This document shows positions 7,938-17,039 of a DNA stretch of 64,000 nucleotides, one piece after another. The notes beneath the pieces were generated by a model. The model worked only from the letters and a program-made list of their open reading frames with translations. It did not search any database and was not told the DNA's origin. Origin of the DNA: Fictibacillus norfolkensis. Its GTDB lineage: Bacteria > Bacillota > Bacilli > Bacillales > Fictibacillaceae. Every line of letters begins with the position of its first letter. Position 1 is the first letter of the stretch. The position numbers and the translations under genes are program-made. The stretch covers positions 248,001 to 312,000 of the forward strand of contig NZ_JACSQM010000003.1 in the NCBI RefSeq assembly GCF_014836645.1, in the 5' to 3' direction.

Positions 7938-8678
7938 ATGAAAAAACATCAAAATGAAATCGTACTTGGCAATTTCCATTCTATACTGACTGAATCTGAA
8001 ACGTGGAGGATCGGAGGATTCCCTCTTCCAGATGGATCCTTCCATGAGTTTAGAGAGCCTGAGGCAGTTGTAATCGTTCGTAATGACGAGCTGTATGTCA
8101 GAGTTAATCCTTTCACTAAATCCCACCCTTCTGTTCAGTTCTTAGATAATGCAAAACACATGTATTATTCAAATGAACCGATCAAAGTGCCACAAGACGG
8201 AACAGTTTCTTTTCAATGGAGAATGCGTTCACGTCCGATCGGAACGAATGCGAATGATCTGTATGATGGATTTGTTTCTGTAAACTTATTAGACTTCACT
8301 ACAGGAGCGGCACTTGATTTCTTTGCAGGTAACGATAAGTATGCAAGTGTCTATGCGGTACTCCCATTTCCAGGTGTTTCTGTACCTGAAACAGATAAAA
8401 CAAGATATTTTTGTATCTTTAAAGAGGAGCAAGAATTCAGTCAAAGAGAATGGAACGAATATCAAATCACATACAATCGTTCCGGTGATGAAGTTATATT
8501 CTCTGTGAACGGAAATATTGTTCGAACTGAAAAAGATGTACCGATCAAATTCAATGAGTTCACGGTGGCGCTAGGACTTATGACCGAAAAAGACCTATCA
8601 CCTGAAGGAAGTACATCACTTCATGGTCAAGGGATTATCGGTGAATGGTCACCTATGAAAGTATTGATGAATGAATAA
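7938..8678 (+). CDS. Beta-rich protein, probably DUF6081 / lectin-like fold
   Basis: A 246-residue, strongly beta-patterned protein without signal peptide or membrane segment. The alternation and the closing EYQITYNRSGDEVIFSVNG segment are those of concanavalin-like (laminin G / GH16-like) sandwiches; from memory the best named family is DUF6081, but I cannot confirm it. No EXDXE glycosidase signature is present, so a hydrolase role is not supported. AGGAGC lies nine bases before the ATG. It is a single-gene unit with its own terminator, divergent from the small gene at 7465. Confidence 0.65.
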   Translation: MKKHQNEIVLGNFHSILTESETWRIGGFPLPDGSFHEFREPEAVVIVRNDELYVRVNPFTKSHPSVQFLDNAKHMYYSNEPIKVPQDGTVSFQWRMRSRPIGTNANDLYDGFVSVNLLDFTTGAALDFFAGNDKYASVYAVLPFPGVSVPETDKTRYFCIFKEEQEFSQREWNEYQITYNRSGDEVIFSVNGNIVRTEKDVPIKFNEFTVALGLMTEKDLSPEGSTSLHGQGIIGEWSPMKVLMNE

Positions 8679-8698
8679 TACAGAAATCGGCTAAAACC

Positions 8699-8731
8699 CT
8701 TAAAGGTCTGCATGATGCGGGCCTTTTTTTA
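8699..8731 (+). terminator. Terminator after the beta-rich protein gene
   Basis: AAAGGTC and GGCCTTT (one G-U) around an 11-base loop, followed by TTTTTAT on the forward strand. Confidence 0.75.
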
Positions 8732-8817
8732 TTTATTCTATAAATACTTTGAAAATTCCTTTTTTTGCGACAGTTTTATATAATAAGTATTGAGTAATTA
8801 AGAGAGGAAGCGGCAAA

Positions 8818-10272
8818 ATGTCACAAAATATTGTGTTGGATTTAAATGAGATCACACTTGAAAAGGTACAGCATTATTTTGAGAACGGTGACTTAACATC
8901 AGTTGAACTGGTCATGTTTTATCTTGATCGCATCTCTAACTACGATAAACAAGGACCTATGATCAACTCCGTATTAGAGATCAACCCTGATGTATTATTC
9001 ATTGCGAAAAGTTTGGATCTTGAAAGACAAAACGGCAAAGTTCGAGGACCTTTACACGGTGTTCCCGTCATCATTAAAGATAACATCGACACTGCCGATC
9101 AGATGCACACGAGTGCTGGATCTTTGGCTTTAGAAGACCATTATGCCAAAAGTGATGCTTTTGTCGTTAAGAAGTTGAGAGAAGCTGGTGCAGTCATCAT
9201 CGGTAAAGCAAATATGACGGAATGGGCGAACTTCATGGCATATGAAATGCCAAACGGTTTTAGTTCTAGAGGAGGTCAAGTATTGAATCCATACGGACCT
9301 GGAGTATTAGATGTGAGTGGATCTAGTTCAGGATCTGCCGCAGCTGTAGCAAGTAATTTTGCTGCGCTTAGCATAGGAACTGAGACTTCAGGCTCTATTC
9401 TTTGTCCCGCTGGAAACAATAATATCGTCGGAATCAAACCTACTGTTGGTTTAGTCTCTCGATCAGGTATCATTCCCATTTCAGTTAGTCAAGACACTGC
9501 AGGTCCTATGGCTCGAAACGTTAAAGATGCTGCGATCCTCCTTGAAGCTATACAGGGAATAGATCCATTAGATGCTGCAACATTATCTACTCGAAAGTAT
9601 TCAAGCTATATAGAAGGTTTAGAACGAGCCTCACTAAAAGGAAAGCGATTTGGTGTAGCTTATGAATTTTGTATAAAGCATTTAAATCAAACGCAGAGAT
9701 CTGTTTTCGATGAAGCTTTAAAGCTCATAGAGGATGAAGGTGGAGAAATCATTTATTTAGAACAGATCTCACCTTTTGAGAATATTGAATCCGATTATAA
9801 GGTTCTCTTACACGAATTTAAATCTGGTCTCAACCATTATTTACGTACTGTTTCATCAGGGATAAAGATCTCCTCATTACAGGATGTTATCGATTTTAAT
9901 GAACAGAATAGTGAAAGGTGTTTAAAGTACAACCAAGAACTGTTGCTAGAAAGTAATAGGACTGACGGGACTTTAACGAGTCCAGAATATCTTTCAGCGA
10001 GATTGAACGATCTTGAGATGACTCGAAAAAAAGGAATAGATCTTGCAATGGATAGATATAACCTGACTGCTCTAATCAGTCCAAACGATGTCTGGTACGG
10101 TATTCCTGCAAAAGCAGGATATCCTTCCATTTCAGTTCCTTCTGGCTTTGATGATGACGGGATGCCACTAAGTGTTATTTTTACAGGAGAAGCATACTCT
10201 GAGAAAAAATTGATTCATACAGCTTATGTCTTTGAACAGATTTCGAACAAGAGAGTTCCTGTAGTATTTTAA
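8818..10272 (+). CDS. Amidase-signature family hydrolase
   Basis: A 484-residue amidase of the GatA/FAAH signature family. The catalytic Ser-cisSer-Lys triad can be placed: Lys87 in PVIIKDNID, the cis-Ser in VSGSSSGSAAAVA (about residue 169) and the nucleophile Ser193 in ETSGSILCPA. The protein lacks the gatCAB neighbours and differs from GatA in the DTGGS motif (here ETSGS), so it is a stand-alone amidase of unknown substrate, probably cytosolic. GAGGAAGCGGC lies upstream of the ATG. It is a single gene closed by a strong hairpin. Confidence 0.85.
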   Translation: MSQNIVLDLNEITLEKVQHYFENGDLTSVELVMFYLDRISNYDKQGPMINSVLEINPDVLFIAKSLDLERQNGKVRGPLHGVPVIIKDNIDTADQMHTSAGSLALEDHYAKSDAFVVKKLREAGAVIIGKANMTEWANFMAYEMPNGFSSRGGQVLNPYGPGVLDVSGSSSGSAAAVASNFAALSIGTETSGSILCPAGNNNIVGIKPTVGLVSRSGIIPISVSQDTAGPMARNVKDAAILLEAIQGIDPLDAATLSTRKYSSYIEGLERASLKGKRFGVAYEFCIKHLNQTQRSVFDEALKLIEDEGGEIIYLEQISPFENIESDYKVLLHEFKSGLNHYLRTVSSGIKISSLQDVIDFNEQNSERCLKYNQELLLESNRTDGTLTSPEYLSARLNDLEMTRKKGIDLAMDRYNLTALISPNDVWYGIPAKAGYPSISVPSGFDDDGMPLSVIFTGEAYSEKKLIHTAYVFEQISNKRVPVVF

Positions 10273-10312
10273 GAGACACTAATGATTTACACAAGACCGC
10301 CTAAAACACATA

Positions 10313-10350
10313 AAGGATGAGCCTTCATGTAGAGGCTCATCCTTCTATTT
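10313..10350. terminator. Two-way terminator between amidase and ltaE
   Basis: Perfect 11-base arms AAGGATGAGCC / GGCTCATCCTT with a 10-base loop, T-rich on the forward side (CTATTT) and TTTATG on the reverse side. It sits between the two convergent genes. Confidence 0.8.
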
Positions 10351-10387
10351 ACAGTTCCTTGTTTCATCAGTTATTGAAATACATCTA

Positions 10388-11410
10388 TTATCCTACTACT
10401 CGTCTTAAGGCGGAGATTGCATGATCGATATCTTCTTCACTAACATCATAATGCGTTGTTAATCGGATCTGACCTTCACCGAACGATACGGCAAGAACTC
10501 CCTCTTGCTTTAGTCTTTCTAAAAACTCTTCATTCCTCTGTTTTGTGTTTTCAATATTCATGATTACAATATTTGTATCGGGTCTATTGACTACTACCAA
10601 ACTCTCCATATCTTCGATGGCATCTGCTAACCTTCGTGCTTTATGATGATCTTCAGCTAATCGGTCGACCATTTTTATTAATGAGATGATACCACTAGCT
10701 GCTAAGAAACCTGATTGTCTCATTCCTCCGCCCAGACGTTTTCTCCACTTACGAGCTTTCTGGATAAATTCTCGGTCTCCTGCAAGAATAGAACCCACAG
10801 GTGAGCCTAATCCTTTAGATAAACAGAATTGTACCGAATCACAATATTGGGTAAAGTCCTTCACATTCTTGTTCGTCGCTACAGCTGCATTAAAAAGCCT
10901 GGCCCCATCGATATGTACTGGGATTCCTGCCTCTTTTGCCACTTCGTATATCTTTTTCATGTTTTCTAATGAAACGACAGATCCTCCTGAACGGTTATGT
11001 GTATTCTCAAGACAAATTAACGTTGTATCTGGAAAATGAATATCTTCAGTACGAATCGCTTGTTTGACTAGAAGAGGATCCATCTCTCCTCGAACGCCTT
11101 CAATAACTCTTGGCTGAACACCCGCTAATGCAGAGATAGCAGCTCCTTCATAAAAGAAGATATGAGACTCTGATTCAACGATGATCTCATCACCAGGTGA
11201 ACATTTAGCCAACACCGCCAACTGATTTCCTTGTGTTCCACTCGTTACAAACAAAGCTGCCTCTTTTCCTGTTATCTCAGCAGCTAACTTTTCAAGTTTG
11301 TTTATTGTTGGATCTTCTCCATATACATCATCACCAACAGTTGCTGTGTAGATAGCGTCTCTCATTTCTTTTGTAGGTTGTGTTAGCGTATCACTTCTAA
11401 GATCGATCAT
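10388..11410 (-). CDS. ltaE: Low-specificity L-threonine aldolase
   Basis: A PLP enzyme that splits L-threonine or allo-threonine to glycine and acetaldehyde in the cytosol. The opening IDLRSDTLTQPTKEMR, GDDVYGEDPT, the FVTSGTQGN phosphate-binding block, the LENTHNRSGG block, HIDGARLFNAAVA and the PLP lysine in CLSKGLGSPVGS are all canonical. I start at ATG 11410, matching the family start MIDLRSDT, with GAGGTGG just ahead; a second ATG lies 4 codons upstream at 11422. It follows the methyltransferase gene by 36 bases and is probably cotranscribed. Confidence 0.92.
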   Translation of the reverse strand: MIDLRSDTLTQPTKEMRDAIYTATVGDDVYGEDPTINKLEKLAAEITGKEAALFVTSGTQGNQLAVLAKCSPGDEIIVESESHIFFYEGAAISALAGVQPRVIEGVRGEMDPLLVKQAIRTEDIHFPDTTLICLENTHNRSGGSVVSLENMKKIYEVAKEAGIPVHIDGARLFNAAVATNKNVKDFTQYCDSVQFCLSKGLGSPVGSILAGDREFIQKARKWRKRLGGGMRQSGFLAASGIISLIKMVDRLAEDHHKARRLADAIEDMESLVVVNRPDTNIVIMNIENTKQRNEEFLERLKQEGVLAVSFGEGQIRLTTHYDVSEEDIDHAISALRRVVG

Positions 11411-11446
11411 GTTCCACCTCATCCGATTTTTTTCTGTCTTAACTTT

Positions 11447-12217
11447 TTAGTTACCACCAATAACACCGTATAAAAAACTAGCGTTTCGTTTTATGACGGA
11501 AAATCCTAAGTCATAAAACTTCGTACTCGTTTTGTTGTCTTTCATTACCACTCGTTTTGAAGCTACTCTTTTTGCTTCATGAATGGTCGCTTCTGTTAGG
11601 ATACTATAATCAGCACTGCTCTTTAATCCTTGAATGCCAGGTGATGAGATCGTTGATTCGAACATCGGATCAAAATAGACCACATCAAAACTGTTATCGT
11701 GTTGTTTTTTTAGAAAATTATAATGATTTTCATGAACCACTTCAATTCTTCTCATCGCTTCATTCATCTCTTCAGAATTAGAATCCCACACTTGAAGACC
11801 GCTCTTCACAACAAATGAAATCGCCCTGCTGCTCTCTACTCCGACTACGGCTCCTGAACTTCCTGCTACTAAACTAGCAACGATCGCATCAGAGGCAAGG
11901 CCTAGCGTACAGTCTAAGATCTTCATCCCCTCTTTAAGCTGAGTCGCTTCTATAAAAGCATCTTTTTCCCCTCGAAGGATCTGTTTTACACGAAACATAG
12001 AAGAATTGGGATGAAAAAAGAACGGTGTGCTCTCGTCTTTAGGATGATACGAGATTTTGTCCACTCCGATCATAAGAACATGGTCATCATATGTACTAAT
12101 CATAGAAGCTATGGAATGACTCTCTCTATCCACAAAAGTACCGTCCATCGAGACGGCTACTTCTTTTGCTTTATTTCTTAATCGTGTTGCATTCTTTCCA
12201 GCTGTCGTAATGATCAT
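11447..12217 (-). CDS. ypiP: SAM methyltransferase, YpiP / RsmJ-like
   Basis: A 256-residue class I SAM-dependent methyltransferase. The motif LDCTLGLASDAIVAS (SAM-binding loop) and the catalytic-type VVYFDPMFE are close to RsmJ, which methylates G1516 of 16S rRNA, and to B. subtilis YpiP, the name I use. An N-terminal extension of about 85 residues before the Rossmann fold also fits YpiP. A rRNA or other nucleic-acid target is inferred, not shown. The ATG at 12217 has AGGTGA five bases ahead; an upstream GTG at 12226 overlaps that site. Confidence 0.75.
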   Translation of the reverse strand: MIITTAGKNATRLRNKAKEVAVSMDGTFVDRESHSIASMISTYDDHVLMIGVDKISYHPKDESTPFFFHPNSSMFRVKQILRGEKDAFIEATQLKEGMKILDCTLGLASDAIVASLVAGSSGAVVGVESSRAISFVVKSGLQVWDSNSEEMNEAMRRIEVVHENHYNFLKKQHDNSFDVVYFDPMFESTISSPGIQGLKSSADYSILTEATIHEAKRVASKRVVMKDNKTSTKFYDLGFSVIKRNASFLYGVIGGN

Positions 12218-12362
12218 TGTTTTCACCTATCTGTTTTATTATGAACAATTCCTTATAGCAATCGGCCCCTTATAAACCTGCTGCTAGGATTACGTATCAT
12301 TTGCATATCTCATTGAACAAACCTAAAATATGGGAAGATAGAAGTATGAGGAGGCTCCAATA

Positions 12363-14549
12363 ATGAAAAAGGGTTTATCGTTTCAAGCCTTAGGAAAATT
12401 TACATACCGTTTCCGCAAGCTCATTATAACATTTTGGGTTCTAACTACCATTCTCTTAGGCTTTTTTGCTGTTAAACTCCCTTCGATCTTAAGCGGCAGC
12501 GGGTTTGAAATGGATGGATCTTTCGCAAAAGTAGAAAACATTCTTCAAGATAAGTTTGATCAGCCGAAATCCTCTGTGATGCTCGTCTTTGATTCTAAAG
12601 AGTACTCTCCGGAAGACGCTGAGTATAAGTCATTCGTTATGGACACGATTAAAAAGATGGACGGAGTCGACGATGTAGTTGACATCCAAAGTCCATATGA
12701 CGTTCCTGAAAAAACTATAAAAGAGAACGTTTCTTTTGCATCAGTTCAGTTCGATAAAAGTTTTGGAGACCTGAAAAAGTCTATTGATCAAATAAGAGAC
12801 CGTATGCCAGAAGACAATGAAATTTCTGTTTCATTAACAGGTGGACCCGTGATTGCTGAAGATATGAACACTGCTAGTCAACACGATCTAGCTAGGGCAG
12901 AGGCGATCGGGATACCTGCTGCATTAATCATTCTTCTGTTCGCGTTCGGGGGTTTGATCGCAGCAGGCTTACCGATCATTGTCGGTTTAATCTCAGTCGC
13001 AAGTTCGCTTGGTCTTCTCTATTTCTACGGTCAAACAACGAATGTGAGTATCTTCTTACTCAATGTTGTTCCTATGATCGGACTTGCATTAGGAATAGAT
13101 TTCGCTCTTCTCCTCGTCAACCGCTTTCGTGAAGAGCTTCATCGTGGTGTTGAAAAAGCTACGATCATTTCTGTACAAACAGCTGGTCGTTCGATCGCCT
13201 TCTCAGGTTTATGTGTCTTCTTAGGACTATCTGGAATGCTGTTGATCGATATTGATATTTTTAAGACCGTTGCCATCGGGGGCATGGTCGTTGTAGTCCT
13301 ATCGGTTCTGAATGCGATAACGTTCTTACCAGCCCTATTAGCTGTTCTTGGCCAGAGAGTGAACGCATTGAAATTGTTAAAAACAAAAGAGAACACAAAA
13401 TCAGTTTGGCATAGTTTTGCAGCGTTCGTTATGAAAAGACCTATTATCATGGCTGTGATCGCAGCTCTGGTTTTAGGATTATCTGTTACACCTGTTAAAG
13501 ATATGAAGCTATCCATACCAGAAGCCGACGCACTTCCACCGGATTATGAATCAAGGTTAGCCTTTGAAAAATTTGAAAAAACGTTCGGTGAAGATGAGTT
13601 ATACCCTGTAACAATAGTTGCTGAATCTAAAAATTCTTTTCTAAAAGATGAAAAATCACTTTTAGCACTGGAAAAACTTATAAAAGATCTTCAAATTCAA
13701 AAAGAAGTAAATAAAACAGAATCTATTTTCACGTACACGAATCAATTAAACGGTTCAGAACTCTTTCAAGCTCTGCAGACCGAGCAAGGTAAACAGCAGT
13801 TCTCTCCTGTTCTGAAACCTTTTATCAATGACGATACTGCTGTAATTAAAGCTTATTTATCAGTAGATGTGACAGGTGATAAAGCGAAACAGTTCGTCAA
13901 AAAATGGGAAAAGGAACATGAAGGATTGTCCATCACGATTGGTGGAGTTACGAAGTTTAATCAAGAGATTTTTGATGAGATCATCGAAAAGGCTCCTTAT
14001 GGCTTAGCTATCGTTCTTATAACAACACTCTTCATTCTCATGATCGCATTCCGTTCTGTATTTATTCCGGTAAAAGCGATCTTTATGAACATGCTGAGCT
14101 TGTCCGCTACTTTTGGAATACTTGTTTGGATTTTCCAAAGCGGTGTCATCATGGAACCTGTTGATATCGGCTTGATGATTCCCGTCTTTACTTTTGGAAT
14201 CGTTTTTGGACTTAGTATGGATTACGAAGTGTTTTTGATCTCTAGGATTCAAGAGATATACGAAGAGACTGGTGATAATGATCGTGCTACCCTACTTGGA
14301 TTAACTTCCACATCTAAGATCATTACATCTGCTGCAGCGATCATGATTGTAATCACCGGCTCGTTTGCTTTTACAAACGTCATGCCTGTCAAACAGATCG
14401 GTATCGCTATTGCTCTTGCTATATTTATTGATGCAACGATCGTTAGGATGATATTCGTACCGTCTCTTATGAAACTTCTTGGAGACTGGAACTGGTGGAT
14501 GCCATTCATAAAGAGAAAAGAGAAAAAGCAAAGCGGCACCCTTTCTTAA
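12363..14549 (+). CDS. MMPL-family RND-type exporter (YdfJ-like)
   Basis: A 728-residue membrane protein with the twelve-span MMPL/RND layout: an N-terminal span (residues about 18-38), a large outside loop to residue about 180, five clustered spans to residue 360, a second outside loop (about 380-560) and five more spans. GLALGIDFALLLVNRFREE and GLSMDYEVFLISRIQEIYE are the paired conserved proton-relay segments of the family. It probably exports lipids or drugs, as do YdfJ and MmpL proteins; the substrate is unknown. GAGGAGG precedes the ATG. The gene's stop lies inside its terminator. Confidence 0.88.
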   Translation: MKKGLSFQALGKFTYRFRKLIITFWVLTTILLGFFAVKLPSILSGSGFEMDGSFAKVENILQDKFDQPKSSVMLVFDSKEYSPEDAEYKSFVMDTIKKMDGVDDVVDIQSPYDVPEKTIKENVSFASVQFDKSFGDLKKSIDQIRDRMPEDNEISVSLTGGPVIAEDMNTASQHDLARAEAIGIPAALIILLFAFGGLIAAGLPIIVGLISVASSLGLLYFYGQTTNVSIFLLNVVPMIGLALGIDFALLLVNRFREELHRGVEKATIISVQTAGRSIAFSGLCVFLGLSGMLLIDIDIFKTVAIGGMVVVVLSVLNAITFLPALLAVLGQRVNALKLLKTKENTKSVWHSFAAFVMKRPIIMAVIAALVLGLSVTPVKDMKLSIPEADALPPDYESRLAFEKFEKTFGEDELYPVTIVAESKNSFLKDEKSLLALEKLIKDLQIQKEVNKTESIFTYTNQLNGSELFQALQTEQGKQQFSPVLKPFINDDTAVIKAYLSVDVTGDKAKQFVKKWEKEHEGLSITIGGVTKFNQEIFDEIIEKAPYGLAIVLITTLFILMIAFRSVFIPVKAIFMNMLSLSATFGILVWIFQSGVIMEPVDIGLMIPVFTFGIVFGLSMDYEVFLISRIQEIYEETGDNDRATLLGLTSTSKIITSAAAIMIVITGSFAFTNVMPVKQIGIAIALAIFIDATIVRMIFVPSLMKLLGDWNWWMPFIKRKEKKQSGTLS

Positions 14550-14566
14550 AGGGATGCCGTTTTTTA
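14533..14566 (+). terminator. Terminator after the MMPL gene
   Basis: CGGCACCCTTT / AAAGGGATGCCG with one mismatch and a 3-base loop, then TTTTTT. The stem overlaps the stop codon. Confidence 0.85.
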
Positions 14567-14639
14567 AAGTAATTGTGGGAAAACGAAACATAATATCCTA
14601 TAATAAAAATAGCTAGTCTCATATTTAAGGGGTGTTCAT

Positions 14640-15227
14640 ATGTTTGAAATTATCATTATTCTTTTACTTTCTTATTTACTTGGCTCGATCCCCTTTGCAC
14701 TCTTAGTTGGAAAAATAGGATATGGCATTGACATTAGAGAACATGGAAGCGGTAACTTAGGCGGTACGAACACATTTAGAACATTAGGAAAGAAAGCTGG
14801 ATTTATTGTCTCAGCAGCAGATGTTCTAAAAGGAACTCTGTCTGCCAGTTTACCTATTTTATTGGATGTTGACCTTCATCCTCTCATCGCAGGAGTACCT
14901 GCAGTAATTGGGCATTGCTATCCCGTGTTCGCAAAATTCAAAGGCGGCAAAGCAGTCGCTACTTCTGGTGGCGTTTTATTATTCGCTCAACCGTTATTGT
15001 TTGTACTTGTGTTGTTCACTTTCTTTTTGACATTATATTTAAGTAAATACGTTTCACTGTCGTCCATCATGGCTGGAGTGGGCTCTGTGGTACTAAGCTT
15101 CTTCATCGCAGGTGATTGGCTGACTACGTATATCTTGATCGGTTTTACACTGTTCTTAGTCTATCGACATAGACAAAATATTATAAGGATCGCTAAGAAA
15201 ACAGAGCCAAAAGTTAAATGGATCTAG
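14640..15227 (+). CDS. plsY: Acyl-phosphate glycerol-3-phosphate acyltransferase
   Basis: Transfers the acyl group of acyl-phosphate to sn-glycerol 3-phosphate, making lysophosphatidate, the first step in phospholipid synthesis. The family marks are present: [12 protein letters not shown] in span one, the [16 protein letters not shown] loop, [21 protein letters not shown] and five membrane spans in 195 residues. AAGGGGTG lies 6 bases ahead of the ATG. The preceding MMPL gene is separated by a terminator, so plsY is probably transcribed alone. Confidence 0.93.
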   Translation: MFEIIIILLLSYLLGSIPFALLVGKIGYGIDIREHGSGNLGGTNTFRTLGKKAGFIVSAADVLKGTLSASLPILLDVDLHPLIAGVPAVIGHCYPVFAKFKGGKAVATSGGVLLFAQPLLFVLVLFTFFLTLYLSKYVSLSSIMAGVGSVVLSFFIAGDWLTTYILIGFTLFLVYRHRQNIIRIAKKTEPKVKWI

Positions 15228-15231
15228 GAAT

Positions 15232-15262
15232 CGTTCTTTTTTAAGAGCGGTTTTTTTTTACG
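15232..15262 (+). terminator. Terminator after plsY
   Basis: CGTTCTT / AAGAGCG (one G-U) with a T4 loop, followed by a run of nine T. Confidence 0.8.
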
Positions 15263-15474
15263 CCTAAACTTCGAACTTTCTTTTATTGGAGACAAGATTA
15301 ACTTCCTGCCCGATTATCAAGACTTTTTGATAAAAGTCGAAAAATAGGCTCTTCTCCTAAAAAAGTACAGGCGTTTTCACTAAAAACTCCGCATTTGTCC
15401 GTGTCCGTTTAGGTGTTTCGGTCATATGGTGTAATGTGACGTTGACCTAGACTTAAATATTTGGAGGGACTGAA

Positions 15475-15732
15475 ATGGAAAATAAAAAAATGAATATGCC
15501 TTATGGTGACAATATGAACATGAACATGAAGCCGGTAGCGAACATGCCGATTCATCATGGTGATTATCATGGTGGAGGTTATGGTGGCTATGGACACGGA
15601 TGCGGCTTTTTAATCATTGTTGTTCTATTCATCCTGTTGATCATTATCGGTGCTACTGCGTTTCATGGTAAAGAAGAAGAAGAATACGACTGTGACGAAT
15701 CTTCATCTTCATCTTCATCCTCTTCTCATTAA
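15475..15732 (+). CDS. YjcZ-like sporulation-type small membrane protein with a Ser tail
   Basis: An 85-residue protein with a His/Gly/Tyr-rich middle (HHGDYHGGGYGGYGHG) running straight into one membrane span (CGFLIIVVLFILLIIIGATAF), the arrangement of the YjcZ family (short spore-coat-region and SscA-like proteins). Unlike the usual members it has a long N-terminal Met/Asn-rich segment and a C-terminal acidic EEEEYDCDE plus nine serines. The serine run is coded by TCA/TCT repeats and could vary in length. GGAGGG lies 6 bases before the ATG. Sporulation expression is inferred only from the family. Confidence 0.65.
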   Translation: MENKKMNMPYGDNMNMNMKPVANMPIHHGDYHGGGYGGYGHGCGFLIIVVLFILLIIIGATAFHGKEEEEYDCDESSSSSSSSSH

Positions 15733-15750
15733 GTCATCATATTTTTAAAA

Positions 15751-15786
15751 AAGAAAGAGAGAAGCAGATCAGCTTCTCTCTTTCTT
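15751..15786. terminator. Two-way terminator between YjcZ-like gene and brxA
   Basis: Perfect 15-base arms AAGAAAGAGAGAAGC / GCTTCTCTCTTTCTT around a 6-base loop; T-rich on both sides (reverse strand TTTAAAAAT). Confidence 0.85.
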
Positions 15787-15820
15787 ATGTTCAAAAATCC
15801 ATTTATATAGATGTAGTGAA

Positions 15821-16249
15821 TTAGCAATGCTCATCATACGCTCCAAGAAGATTCTCAAGAATCTCTTCAGGTGCATGATTTTCAATGTTATGACGATGAA
15901 TAAAGTGAACGACTTTTCCATCCTTTAGTACAGCCATAGACGGAGAAGATGGTGGGATCTCCCCAAAGAATTCTCTCATTTGAGCTGTCGCTTCTTTATC
16001 TTGACCAGCAAAAACAGTCACAAACTGGTCAGGTTTTACCGTATGATTAATAGATGCTACTGCGACCGGACGAGCAAGACCAGCAGCACAGCCACAGACT
16101 GAGTTGATCACAACAAGCGCTGTACCTTCTGATTCTTGCATAAAATAATTTACTTCTTCTGGTGTTTTTAATTCTTCAAACCCAGCACGCGTTAGTTCGT
16201 CTCTCATCGGCTGAGCCATCTGTTTCATATATTCTTCATAAGCATTCAT
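15821..16249 (-). CDS. brxA: Bacilliredoxin (BrxA/YphP)
   Basis: A 142-residue thioredoxin-fold protein of the BrxA/BrxB family that removes bacillithiol from oxidised proteins. The active-site CGC motif in NSVCGCAAGLARP is intact, as are YEEYMKQMAQPMRDELTRAGFEEL at the start (here quoted in halves from the family) and the PSSPSMA block with VVHFIHRHNIE before the C-terminal Cys. Length and residues match B. subtilis YphP better than YqiW, so I use brxA. AGGAGGAATAAATC precedes the ATG. It stands as a single unit. Confidence 0.9.
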   Translation of the reverse strand: MNAYEEYMKQMAQPMRDELTRAGFEELKTPEEVNYFMQESEGTALVVINSVCGCAAGLARPVAVASINHTVKPDQFVTVFAGQDKEATAQMREFFGEIPPSSPSMAVLKDGKVVHFIHRHNIENHAPEEILENLLGAYDEHC

Positions 16250-16307
16250 GATTTATTCCTCCTGAAAACGATTCATTTACATACAATGTTATTATAACGT
16301 AAACAGA

Positions 16308-16979
16308 CTAGCTTTTTAAAATGTTTCTGCTTATCTCATGTATCTTCTTGTTCTCGATAATTTTTACGGAATCAATTTGGGCGTTGAATGCGTATTGTAT
16401 CATCGCTTTTGCAACTGAGCTTGATTCTACCGGTTCATATTTACTAGGATAGATGAAAGGAATTGCTTTATAAAGCTTTTCAGCCAATCTTTCTCCGAAC
16501 CTGAACTCTTCACGATCACCGATCAATAAAGATGGTCTTACAATCGTCAAAGAAGGGAAGTTCATTGAGATCAAATGGGACTCCATATTCCCCTTTACAC
16601 GATTGTAAAAAAAAGTAGACTTAGCATGAGCACCCATAGCTGAAATAACAGAAACATGAGTTATATTTAACTTGTGAGCAAGTTTTCCTAATTTAACCGG
16701 AATATGTAGATCTACTTCTTCAAATGCTTTTTTTGATTTTACTTTATTCATCGTCGTTCCGATACAGATGAACATAACATCCGCTTTTGTATGTTCTAGG
16801 CTGTATTCAGATGCAGTAAAATCAAATATCACTTCTTTGATCTTTTCATGCTTCATACCCGATGACTTTCTAACTAGTAAGATAATCTCTTTACACTGTG
16901 GATCAGTCAATAATTGCTTTACCACTTCTTTTCCTACTAATCCGCTTGAGCCTGCAACAATAACAGTATTCTTATTCAT
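16308..16979 (-). CDS. NAD(P)H-binding oxidoreductase, TIP30/SDR-a type
   Basis: A 223-residue atypical short-chain dehydrogenase. The dinucleotide loop is AGSSGLVGKEVVKQLL at residue 9, followed by LVRKSSG; the CIGTTM and SAMGAHAKSTFFYNRVKGNME segments replace the usual Ser-Tyr-Lys triad with a Tyr-N-x-x-K motif as in HTATIP2-like proteins, and IVRPSLLIGDREEFR is the typical C-terminal strand. Substrate unknown; NAD(P)-dependent reductase or binding role. AAAGGACC lies about 10 bases ahead. Divergent from the SDR gene at 17040, leaving a shared 60-base promoter region. Confidence 0.8.
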   Translation of the reverse strand: MNKNTVIVAGSSGLVGKEVVKQLLTDPQCKEIILLVRKSSGMKHEKIKEVIFDFTASEYSLEHTKADVMFICIGTTMNKVKSKKAFEEVDLHIPVKLGKLAHKLNITHVSVISAMGAHAKSTFFYNRVKGNMESHLISMNFPSLTIVRPSLLIGDREEFRFGERLAEKLYKAIPFIYPSKYEPVESSSVAKAMIQYAFNAQIDSVKIIENKKIHEISRNILKS

Positions 16980-17039
16980 ATGTTACGGTCCTTTCTGTTA
17001 CGAGTAAACTTATCTTATCATGAGCTGAGGTGTATATCG

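Noticed and set aside
15700..15731. TCATCT-type tandem repeat as a mobile or CRISPR-like unit
   Set aside because: Short in-frame microsatellite inside a coding region with no spacers.
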